Below, in pieces: positions 1-5,375 of a DNA stretch of 6,612 bases (the first letter of the stretch is position 1; each line of letters begins with the position of its first letter). The notes under the pieces were generated by a model. The model was not told the origin of the DNA, did no database searches, and saw nothing but the letters and a program-made list of their open reading frames with translations. The DNA is taken from NCBI GenBank assembly GCA_012031955.1, contig JAAURZ010000132.1, forward strand, positions 1-6,612, read 5' to 3'. A program made the position numbers and the translations under genes. The DNA is from Bacteroidia bacterium (GTDB taxonomy: Bacteria > Bacteroidota > Bacteroidia > Cytophagales > Cyclobacteriaceae).

Positions 1-6
1 GCAGCA

Positions 7-570
7 TCACGAGCGCAGGTGCGCAAAATCCTGGCAAACCCCAGACTTCAGTTTCCAAATCTCTTCGACCGTCGTCTCCACCGTGGTGATGCCTTTCTGA
101 TACGTGAAGTTCGAGTAGATGTATTGACAAAAGTCTTGAACAGTCTGCAAGGGCGGGCAGTCTTTGCAACGCTCGTCTTCAATCAGTTTCACCAGTTCAG
201 GAAGAAAGGAGAAATGTTCGCAGATGAGGAAGTCGAGAAAGGGAATTTGAAACCGAAGTTTTTCCAGGGCCTTCCATTGGTCGGCGGCAAGTATTGCCGA
301 CTGCGGCAGCGGATGCGGCTTGGTGACAATGAGCAACCTGGAGTCGATGGTCAGCTCGCGATGAGGCCGGGTGTGCGTAAAGGTTCCGACTTCGTTTCCG
401 AAATGGTCGGTATGTACTTCTACAGCGGGGTTGCCTGTGATGGAAATGCTGTGGTTTACTACTTCCTGAAATTCATCCTTGACGGGATACAGCATGACCT
501 GGTTGGCGCTGTCGCTTACGGTGCCTTCGTAGGTGTATTTGGTAAGGTGTCTTATTTTAAATTTAGGCAT
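7..570 (-). CDS. Transglutaminase-like protein, 5' part of gene, frame broken after the catalytic Cys motif and cut by window edge
   Basis: Member of the bacterial transglutaminase-like family that has an N-terminal beta domain (Bact_transglu_N) followed by a papain-like transglutaminase core. The N-terminal domain spans about residues 1-85 (starts MPKFKIRHLTKYTYEG, with the typical NQVMLYP stretch). The core begins near residue 140 and reaches the nucleophile motif GVCQDFAH, with Cys179. The expected His and Asp of the triad would lie further downstream. The frame stops (TGA at 7-9) two residues after FAHL, although the family normally continues through a hydrophobic helix and a GIPARYVSGY-like stretch. 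The -1 frame from about position 16 reads ALVML to the edge, which is the expected continuation, so one base appears to be missing. The ATG at 570 lies 12 nt after the alpha-E stop, in the same operon. Peptidase or transferase chemistry is possible; the substrate is unknown. Family assignment is firm. Whether the gene is really broken or the sequence is in error is open. Confidence 0.85.
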   Translation of the reverse strand: MPKFKIRHLTKYTYEGTVSDSANQVMLYPVKDEFQEVVNHSISITGNPAVEVHTDHFGNEVGTFTHTRPHRELTIDSRLLIVTKPHPLPQSAILAADQWKALEKLRFQIPFLDFLICEHFSFLPELVKLIEDERCKDCPPLQTVQDFCQYIYSNFTYQKGITTVETTVEEIWKLKSGVCQDFAHLRS

Positions 571-582
571 GCCTGGTCGTAG

Positions 583-1278
583 TTAGCTGTAGGCAAAATA
601 ACGTTGGCTCAATGTCTTGCCGATGGTATTCAGTTCCTGCTTGATGCCGGTAAGATACGCATGAAGTCCAATTCTTGAAATTTCCTGGAAGTCGGAGTAT
701 TGGATCTGGCTTTTCAGCCTGCCGATCATGAAGTCGATCTTCTCGTAGTTGCCGGGGTCGCTGCGTCCTTCCAGCATGGCAAATTGCCGGTGCAATTGGT
801 TGAGGGAGAACAGGATGGAGCGGGGGAAATGCATGTTGAACACCACCTGGTCGACCACGTTGCGCGCCTCGAAACCCGACCGGTATGTTTTCAGGTAAAG
901 CGCGTACCCGGAGATGGAAAGGAGCAAATATTTCCAGTACGTGGTATCGGTGGTTTTGTCCAGGTCGTATGATAAATCGCTGAACTTGACGTCGAGAATG
1001 TCGGCAGATTGATTGGCGCGTTCGAGGTATTTGCCCAGGTTGATGTAGCAAAGCCCTTCTCCCTGAAACATCGTCGACTCCAGGATGCCGTAGTAGAGCA
1101 TGCCCTGCCGTATGAGCGAGTCGAGCACCGTTACCGGGTCGCCGGTTCGCAGCGAGCGTTCGAGGCGCTCGTCGCGCATCATGTGGTAGAAGTCGTTCTG
1201 GCATTGCCAGAGTTCCTTGGTGATGTTGTCTTGTACCGAACGCGCATTTTCGCGCGACTTGGTGATGATGTTGATCAC
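583..1278 (-). CDS. Alpha-E domain protein (DUF403), C-terminal three quarters, split from its N-terminus by a frameshift
   Basis: This frame holds residues about 81-311 of an alpha-E (DUF403) protein, an all-helical family found next to circularly permuted ATP-grasp enzymes; its biochemical role is not established. It opens with INIITKSRENARSVQDNI, then a helical middle with LERSLRTGDPV. A second copy of the family's LERA-type helix motif (GKYLERANQSADILDVK) resembles the N-terminal SRYMERTDSILRML in the upstream fragment. It ends YFAYS with a TAA at 583-585, 12 nt before the transglutaminase ATG. The apparent GTG start at 1278 overlaps the TGA of the upstream fragment (GTGA). Together the two pieces give 80 + 231 = 311 residues, about one normal alpha-E protein. 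I therefore read this as one gene with a one-base deletion, or a sequence error, and not as two genes. Reinitiation at the GTGA overlap could still make this piece as a separate chain. Confidence 0.85.
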   Translation of the reverse strand: MINIITKSRENARSVQDNITKELWQCQNDFYHMMRDERLERSLRTGDPVTVLDSLIRQGMLYYGILESTMFQGEGLCYINLGKYLERANQSADILDVKFSDLSYDLDKTTDTTYWKYLLLSISGYALYLKTYRSGFEARNVVDQVVFNMHFPRSILFSLNQLHRQFAMLEGRSDPGNYEKIDFMIGRLKSQIQYSDFQEISRIGLHAYLTGIKQELNTIGKTLSQRYFAYS

Positions 1279-1517
1279 GAATTCGGGTTCTCACGATCGA
1301 GCACAATCAATTGCAGCACGTCGCGACTGCTTCGCTCAAGCGGTTGAATCTCGTCGTCGGCCAGATAAGTGAAAATTTTAAGTACAGGGCGCCACGTAAA
1401 CTCATGCATATCGTCTTGCGACGACGCATAGTTGATCTTCAGCATTCGCAAAATGCTATCGGTGCGCTCCATATAGCGCGACATCCAGAACAGTGAATCA
1501 GCTACGCGACTTAACAT
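1275..1517 (-). CDS. Alpha-E domain protein (DUF403), N-terminal 80 residues, ends at a frameshift
   Basis: The fragment starts MLSRVADSLFWMSRYMERTD, which is the family's characteristic opening (MLSRVA..LYWM.RY.ERA), so the ATG at 1517 is the natural start. The ATG lies 16 nt after the stop of the ATP-grasp gene, behind an A-rich stretch with no Shine-Dalgarno, as is normal in Bacteroidota. The reading frame runs through VLQLIVLDRENPNS and then hits TGA at 1275-1277. The expected continuation (VINIITKSRENARS) is found in the -1 frame beginning at 1278. Adding one G between TCG and TGA would restore a single 311-residue frame. No slippery heptamer of the X XXY YYZ type is visible at the junction, so programmed frameshifting looks unlikely. 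The product would act with the upstream ATP-grasp enzyme in the cytosol. Confidence 0.82.
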   Translation of the reverse strand: MLSRVADSLFWMSRYMERTDSILRMLKINYASSQDDMHEFTWRPVLKIFTYLADDEIQPLERSSRDVLQLIVLDRENPNS

Positions 1518-1533
1518 CTTTTGCTTTTTTTGT

Positions 1534-2991
1534 CTACAACACCGACAGCACCCAGGTGTCTTTGCTGCCACCGCCCTGCGACGAATTGACAACCAGCGAA
1601 CCTTCGCGCAAGGCCACACGCGTGAGCCCGCCGGGTACAATTTCAATGCCTTGCGGCCCGCACAGGGCAAACGGTCTCAGGTCCACACGACGTGGCGTGA
1701 GCCGGCCGTTCATATAGCAAGGTGCCGACGAAAGGTTGATAGTAGGCTGGGCGATAAACTGGCGAGGGTCTTTGATCACCTCTTCCTTGTATCGCGCTAT
1801 CTCTTCGTCGCTTGCCGACTGCCCCATCAACATGCCGTAGCCGCCCGATTCGTTGGTCTTTTTCAGCACCATCTTCTGGATGTTTTCCAGCACATATTTC
1901 TGCTCGTCACGATTGGCAAGCTGATAGGTGGGTACGTTCTTGAGCAGCGGCTCTTCGTTGAGATAGTAACGGATCATCTCCGGTACATACGCGTATATCG
2001 CCTTGTCGTCGGCCACGCCGTTGCCCACCGCATTTACAATCGCCACATTGCCCTTCCGGTATGCGGCCATCAGGCCCGACACGCCCAGTGTGCTGTCGGG
2101 ATTGAACATGAGCGGATCGAGAAAATTATCGTCCACCCGCCGGTAGATTACATCCACCTGCTCGAGGCCGGCCGTGGTCTTCATGTAAACACGGTGGTTG
2201 TCTACCACCAGGTCGCGTCCCTCCACCAGTTCCACACCCATGAGCCTTGCCAGTGTGGTATGCTCGAAGTAAGCGGAATTGTACATGCCCGGTGTAAGCA
2301 GCACAACGGTAGGATGGGACACCTGTCGTGGCGAGAGTGACTCCAGGTTACGGTGTAAAATATTTGGATACTGGGTTACGGATCTCACCTGGTTTTGCGG
2401 GATGAGGTCCGGAAAAATGCGTTTGGTAATTTCCCGGTTCTCGATCATGTACGACACACCGGAAGGCGTGCGCAGGTTGTCTTCGAGCACATAGAAGGAG
2501 CCGTCGTGGTCGCGAATGAGGTCGATGCCGGCGATGTGCACATAGATGTCGTGCGGTACCTCAAGGCCAAACATTTCGCGCGTAAAATGCGGACAGGAGT
2601 AGACGAGGTCGAGCGGCACAATGCCGTCGCGCAGTATGAACTGGCTGTGGTACACATCCTTCAGGAAATGATTGAGCGCCTTGAGGCGCTGCTTGATGCC
2701 TTCTTCGATGGTGGCCCACTCGCTGGCGGTGATAATGCGCGGAATAATATCGAACGGAAATATCTTTTCGATTCCTTCGCCGCTGGAGTACACCGTAAAG
2801 GTGATGCCCTGACTCATGAACAGGCGGCGCGCAAGGTCTTCCTTTTTGGTGAGTTCGTCGACGCCCGTTTCCGTAAGGAAGTCATACACCACCTGGTAGG
2901 GTGTTCTCACGCCGTGCGCGCTGCACATTTCGTCCCAGGTGTTGGTGTGAATGGCGTAGCCGTTGAGCAGGGTAGTGAGATCGGCGGACAT
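1534..2991 (-). CDS. Circularly permuted ATP-grasp family protein (CP_ATPgrasp, formerly DUF404/DUF407)
   Basis: Intact 485-residue protein of the circularly permuted ATP-grasp type, predicted to join a carboxylate to an amine using ATP through an acyl-phosphate. Family landmarks in order: GYAIHTNTWDEM near residue 11; YSSGEGIEKIFPFDIIPR at 68-85; VLEDNLRTPSGVSYMIENR at 168-186; the TPGMYNSAYFEH segment at 233-244; YRRVDDNFLDPL at 283-294; VNAVGNGVADDKA at 319-331; a lysine- and glycine-rich nucleotide-binding stretch KKTNESGGYGMLMG at 377-390; and the C-terminal VNSSQGGGSKDTW at 468-480. The open frame reaches back to 3093, but the added 34 residues are unlike the family, and a promoter candidate (3020-3052) lies inside that stretch, so the ATG at 2991 is preferred. 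It heads the cassette with alpha-E and transglutaminase, a known recurring association predicted to make and process a peptide-like product. The substrate is not known. Confidence 0.92.
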   Translation of the reverse strand: MSADLTTLLNGYAIHTNTWDEMCSAHGVRTPYQVVYDFLTETGVDELTKKEDLARRLFMSQGITFTVYSSGEGIEKIFPFDIIPRIITASEWATIEEGIKQRLKALNHFLKDVYHSQFILRDGIVPLDLVYSCPHFTREMFGLEVPHDIYVHIAGIDLIRDHDGSFYVLEDNLRTPSGVSYMIENREITKRIFPDLIPQNQVRSVTQYPNILHRNLESLSPRQVSHPTVVLLTPGMYNSAYFEHTTLARLMGVELVEGRDLVVDNHRVYMKTTAGLEQVDVIYRRVDDNFLDPLMFNPDSTLGVSGLMAAYRKGNVAIVNAVGNGVADDKAIYAYVPEMIRYYLNEEPLLKNVPTYQLANRDEQKYVLENIQKMVLKKTNESGGYGMLMGQSASDEEIARYKEEVIKDPRQFIAQPTINLSSAPCYMNGRLTPRRVDLRPFALCGPQGIEIVPGGLTRVALREGSLVVNSSQGGGSKDTWVLSVL

Positions 2992-3019
2992 ACTTTTCGG
3001 GATGGGCGTGGTTTTGAAC

Positions 3020-3052
3020 CTAATATAAGATAACTGCGCCGGTTTTATCAAA
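3020..3052 (-). promoter_or_regulatory. Promoter candidate for the ATP-grasp / alpha-E / transglutaminase operon
   Basis: On the minus strand TTTG (3052-3049) is followed after 21 nt by TATATTAG (3027-3020), one mismatch from the Bacteroidota -7 element TAnnTTTG. This would give a leader of about 20-25 nt before the ATG at 2991. It lies downstream of the rplI terminator, so the cassette would have its own start. The spacing is within, but at the long end of, the usual range. Confidence 0.4.
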
Positions 3053-3091
3053 CCCCGGCCCCGGTTTTCTCCGCAATCGAGTGATCTGTGC

Positions 3092-3130
3092 ACAAAAACA
3101 AAAAGGCCCTGGGTGATGCCAGAGCCTTTT
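3092..3130 (-). terminator. Rho-independent terminator of the rpsF-rpsR-rplI operon
   Basis: On the minus strand a 12-bp stem (AAAAGGCTCTGG pairing with CCAGGGCCTTTT, one G-U pair) closes a 6-nt loop. It is followed by a T-rich run ending near 3092. It begins 25 nt after the rplI stop. The arms are 3119-3130 and 3101-3112. It separates the ribosomal operon from the ATP-grasp cassette, which is read in the same direction. Confidence 0.88.
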
Positions 3131-3155
3131 GCGAAAATATTCGATTGGCGTCGGA

Positions 3156-3599
3156 TTACTCGGCCACTACATTGATCTTGATCTCGTGTTTTACCTCTTT
3201 GTGAAGGTCGATCACTACAGGATATACACCCACGTGTTTGGGGGTTTCTTTCAATACTACCTTGCGGCGGTCTATGTCGAAGCCTTTTGCTTTGAGCGCA
3301 TCGGCAATCTGGAGGGCGGTAACGGCACCGAAAATCTTGCCGGTTTCACCTGCCTTGGCACCAATGTCGATGGTGATGCCACCGATTTCGGACGCAAGCG
3401 ACTCTGCATCCTGCTTGATTTTGGCGGCCTTGTGTGCTGCCTGGCGTATGTTCTCCTTCACCATCTGCTTGTTGGAGTCGTTTGCCAGCAACGCCAGGCC
3501 GTTGGGAATAAGGTAGTTTCTTCCGTAGCCCGCGCGAACGGTTACCAAGTCGTTTTTATAGCCCAGTCCAGCTACATCTTGTTTCAGTATAACTTCCAT
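3156..3599 (-). CDS. rplI: 50S ribosomal protein L9 (bL9)
   Basis: Structural protein of the large subunit that binds 23S rRNA near the base of the L1 stalk through its N-terminal domain. The protein is 147 residues, the normal length. The N-terminal domain is clear: MEVILKQDVAGLGYKNDL, then VRAGYGRNYLIPNGLA at about 22-37, the L9 signature. The long connecting helix (MVKENIRQAAHKAAKIKQDAE region) and the C-terminal RNA-binding domain (GKIFGAVTALQIADALK, ending KHEIKINVVAE) follow in order. The frame could open two codons earlier at a TTG (3605), but the ATG at 3599 begins exactly where the family does. It is the last gene of the operon, 22 nt after rpsR and just before a strong terminator. 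Confidence 0.97.
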   Translation of the reverse strand: MEVILKQDVAGLGYKNDLVTVRAGYGRNYLIPNGLALLANDSNKQMVKENIRQAAHKAAKIKQDAESLASEIGGITIDIGAKAGETGKIFGAVTALQIADALKAKGFDIDRRKVVLKETPKHVGVYPVVIDLHKEVKHEIKINVVAE

Positions 3600-3621
3600 G
3601 TTCAAATCTCTTTTAGCGTTA

Positions 3622-3873
3622 TTACTTCAATGAATCGCCTACGTAGGGCAGCAGCGCAAGGTGACGGGCACGCTTCACGGCTGTGGCTACTTTCTTCTGG
3701 AACTTGAGGCTGGTGCCGGTGAGGCGCCGGGGCAGGATCTTACCCTGTTCATTGATGAACTTCATGAGGAAGTCCGGGTCCTTATAGTCGATATACTTGA
3801 TACCGTTTTTCTTGAAGCGGCAGTACTTGGGTTTAACCTCTGCGCGCTTGATGGGTTCGTTCATTAATGTCAT
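3622..3873 (-). CDS. rpsR: 30S ribosomal protein S18 (bS18)
   Basis: Small-subunit platform protein that pairs with bS6. It has 83 residues with the S18 core [20 protein letters not shown] at 17-36, and [20 protein letters not shown] at 44-63 followed by [11 protein letters not shown]. Two in-frame ATGs are possible (3873 and 3864). A strong Shine-Dalgarno at 3884-3889 sits 10 nt before the first and 19 nt before the second, so 3873 is chosen. The gene starts 24 nt after the rpsF stop. In Bacteroidota bS18, bS6 and bS21 hide the anti-Shine-Dalgarno tail of 16S rRNA, and rpsR or rpsU often carry exceptional Shine-Dalgarno sites, so translational self-control is likely here. Confidence 0.97.
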   Translation of the reverse strand: MTLMNEPIKRAEVKPKYCRFKKNGIKYIDYKDPDFLMKFINEQGKILPRRLTGTSLKFQKKVATAVKRARHLALLPYVGDSLK

Positions 3874-3881
3874 TTGGCGAG

Positions 3882-3890
3882 CTCCTCCTC
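3882..3890 (-). promoter_or_regulatory. Strong Shine-Dalgarno site of rpsR, probable autoregulatory element
   Basis: Minus-strand GAGGAGGAG contains AGGAGG (3889-3884), a 6-nt match to the 16S anti-Shine-Dalgarno, with 10 nt to the rpsR ATG. Bacteroidota genes normally lack such sites: the starts of rpsF, rplI, the ATP-grasp gene, alpha-E and the exported protein in this window show none. Published work on the Flavobacterium johnsoniae ribosome reported that other Bacteroidota classes frequently have strong Shine-Dalgarno sites upstream of bS21 and/or bS18 genes and proposed self-regulation. The presence of the site is seen; its regulatory role here is inferred. Confidence 0.8.
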
Positions 3891-3897
3891 AGCTTTT

Positions 3898-4245
3898 TTA
3901 GATTTTTTTGTTCTTGTTGAATTCTCCTTTGCGTCTGCGTTCGTTGTAAGATACCGCGTGCTTGTCGAGCACGGTGGTCAGGAAGCGCATCACCGATTCG
4001 TCGCGTCTGAATTCAGTTTCAAGGGCGTTGATAGCCTCAGCGGGTGCCGAAAACTCGATCAGGTTGTAGAAGCCGGTCGACTTGTGCTGGATGGGGTACG
4101 CAAGCTTGCGCAGGCCCCAAAGCTCCGTGTTTTGCACGTCGGCGTTGGCTTTCTTCAACACGTTCACGAATTTGTCGACAGCATCCTTCATCTGATCGTC
4201 AGACAAAACGGGATTTAAAATGAATACTGTCTCGTAGTTTTTCAT
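3898..4245 (-). CDS. rpsF: 30S ribosomal protein S6 (bS6)
   Basis: Small-subunit platform protein that forms a pair with bS18 and binds the central domain of 16S rRNA. The 115-residue protein begins [18 protein letters not shown], the family start, so the ATG at 4245 is chosen although the frame is open to 4350. The middle carries [18 protein letters not shown], the typical S6 strand region, followed by [15 protein letters not shown]. The C-terminal tail is short and very basic ([16 protein letters not shown]). It is first gene of the operon with rpsR and rplI. The leader is A-rich with no Shine-Dalgarno. No folded S6:S18-binding leader is evident, since the predicted transcript start is only about 20-25 nt upstream. 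Confidence 0.97.
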   Translation of the reverse strand: MKNYETVFILNPVLSDDQMKDAVDKFVNVLKKANADVQNTELWGLRKLAYPIQHKSTGFYNLIEFSAPAEAINALETEFRRDESVMRFLTTVLDKHAVSYNERRRKGEFNKNKKI

Positions 4246-4271
4246 TGTGAATGTTGTTTTTTTTGAGCCTG

Positions 4272-4302
4272 CAAAGGTATAAAAAGTTGGATTATTTAAA
4301 AA
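4272..4302 (-). promoter_or_regulatory. Promoter of the rpsF-rpsR-rplI operon
   Basis: Minus-strand TACCTTTG (4279-4272), followed by C, is an exact match to the Bacteroidota -7 element TAnnTTTG. A T-run about 19-24 nt upstream stands where the TTTG -33 element should be; no exact TTTG is present. The transcript would begin about 20-25 nt before the rpsF ATG with an A-rich leader. Confidence 0.6.
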
Positions 4303-4462
4303 AGACCGCCTGACCTTTTCGCGAAATCCATTTTGCAGATTTTGCAACAATTCAACTTGTTACCTGCTAAAAACCCCAATTTTTGCCCGCCTTTTGCGTG
4401 ATTTTCTCAGTCCCGCGGTTTTAAATGTGGTGCCTCTTTTGTTCATTGCAGTTACCGAATTT

Positions 4463-5029
4463 ATGGAGCCGATACGTTTTAATCCTCTCAAGCACCACGC
4501 CGACCACATTTGCAACTACATACAAGCGCATTCATGGGACGACTGGGCCGGACAAATCGAACTGCTCGGCAGCTCCGTGATCGACATCTACACCGGCAAC
4601 CTAACCCCGGCCCAGATAGCCGATGAGGTAATCGGACACCTGAAGGCGGAGGGCATGGACGGCAGAGAGGCGTTCTTTGCCTGGGTTCGATCGCATCATG
4701 GCTACCGCATGTGTATGCTCTCCGATGGTTCGCTATGGGTGCTCCGCGAGTCGCCGCTGCCCGAGGCCTACGTTCACATCCACCCGGGGCGGCGGTCGCC
4801 GCAGACACTCCGCCTCTCGGCCAACACACTCAAGACGGCCATCACCTGTGTTTTCTGTTTGGAGCGCGGCGACATACCCGACCTTGGGCTGGAAAGTATC
4901 AACAAGGTACGCACCTCAATACTCGATCTGTCCGGTATCCACACACTCAAGAAAAATTCGGGCGCTGGCGCATGCGCTCCATCGGTTTGTGCCCGCCGGG
5001 TCACATTAGGTTTTTCGTCTTTTATCTGA
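4463..5029 (+). CDS. Hypothetical protein, Bacteroidota-type, function unknown
   Basis: I do not recognise a named family. The chosen ATG at 4463 gives 188 residues starting MEPIRFNPLKHHADHICNYI; the frame is open from 4394 but the extra residues look like read-through of the intergenic region. It is predicted soluble, with no signal peptide or membrane segment. Visible blocks are a helical N-terminus with a His pair, IDIYTGNLTPAQIADEVIGHL at 40-60, LSDGSLWVLRE at 86-96, the basic YVHIHPGRRSPQTLRL at 103-118 followed by ANTLKTAI, and LDLSGIHTLKK at 154-164. The block YVHIHP..SP.T.R..ANTLKTA feels like a conserved core, but I cannot name it. The gene is divergent from rpsF with 217 bp between them. 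The last 24 residues (Ala/Cys/Ser-rich) are dubious: a one-base shift in the AAAAA run at 4952-4956 would give a different tail ending at 5049. Confidence 0.75.
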   Translation: MEPIRFNPLKHHADHICNYIQAHSWDDWAGQIELLGSSVIDIYTGNLTPAQIADEVIGHLKAEGMDGREAFFAWVRSHHGYRMCMLSDGSLWVLRESPLPEAYVHIHPGRRSPQTLRLSANTLKTAITCVFCLERGDIPDLGLESINKVRTSILDLSGIHTLKKNSGAGACAPSVCARRVTLGFSSFI

Positions 5030-5286
5030 AACCCACATCATTTTGTTGAAAAAATGGTCGCGGCTAAGCTCGGCTATTTTATTTTCAACAGGTTACCTTC
5101 GGTTTAAACAGCGCGGACGCACATTCAAGATTGCGATATCGCGCCCCGGTTCCAAACGATGTTCTGTCGCGCCTCGGGTGCAAACGACTTCGATCTGGAA
5201 GTAATGCGGCCATGTCAGTATAATATGCTTCAAGATGAGCGGGCTCGTGGTAGGAAATGCTGAATTTCAATTCGATCACATTTATT

Positions 5287-5304
5287 ACATGCATGTGCGC
5301 GCAC
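5287..5304. repeat. Two abutting 10-bp perfect palindromes upstream of the exported-protein promoter
   Basis: ACATGCATGT (5287-5296) and GTGCGCGCAC (5295-5304) are each perfect palindromes and share two bases. They end 12 bases before the TTTG of the promoter candidate. This is where an activator or repressor could bind, but no known operator is recognised and chance is possible. Confidence 0.35.
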
Positions 5305-5316
5305 CTGTTATCACGA

Positions 5317-5346
5317 TTTGTGTGACCGCAAACAGCGGGACCTTTG
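5317..5346 (+). promoter_or_regulatory. Promoter candidate for the exported beta-rich protein
   Basis: TTTG (5317-5320), 18 nt, then GACCTTTG (5339-5346), one mismatch from TAnnTTTG and followed by C as is common in Bacteroidota. The leader before the ATG at 5376 would be about 25 nt and is very A-rich with no Shine-Dalgarno, typical of well expressed genes in this phylum. Confidence 0.55.
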
Positions 5347-5375
5347 CATCACAAAAAAACAAAGAAAAAGATCTT

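Larger units (their letters stand above)
5030..5375. other. 346-base non-coding gap between the unknown gene and the exported protein gene
   Basis: No convincing gene is seen. A 69-residue minus-strand frame at 5085-5294 has no recognisable domain and overlaps the promoter region, so I reject it. The gap holds a 9-bp inverted repeat TGTTGAAAA / TTTTCAACA (5044-5052 and 5082-5090, 29-nt loop, no T-run after it), a pair of abutting palindromes at 5287-5304, a promoter candidate at 5317-5346 and an A-rich leader at 5351-5370. Confidence 0.6.

Noticed and set aside
1270..1290. Programmed -1 frameshift in alpha-E
   Set aside because: No X XXY YYZ slippery heptamer and no obvious downstream stem at the junction.
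1651..2340. Long plus-strand frames opposite the ATP-grasp gene (also 2395-3033, 3129-3707 and 19-582)
   Set aside because: They mirror well-supported minus-strand genes, and their translations show no recognisable domain.
1534..3093. Longer ATP-grasp protein starting at 3093
   Set aside because: The extra 34 residues do not resemble the family, and the likely promoter at 3020-3052 lies inside them.
4246..4275. S6:S18-binding structured leader upstream of rpsF
   Set aside because: The predicted leader is only about 20-25 nt, A-rich and without a stem.
3898..4350. Longer S6 starting at 4350
   Set aside because: The family begins at MKNYETVF (4245), and the TACCTTTG promoter lies inside the extension.
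4357..4385. Promoter for the unknown plus-strand gene (TTG, 18 nt, AATTTTTG)
   Set aside because: Both elements are imperfect and the T-rich region gives such matches by chance; too weak to list as a feature.
5044..5090. Inverted repeat TGTTGAAAA / TTTTCAACA as a terminator for the unknown gene
   Set aside because: The stem is AT-rich with a 29-nt loop and has no T-run after it.
5085..5294. Minus-strand 69-residue frame
   Set aside because: No domain, no start signal, and it lies across a regulatory gap; probably chance.
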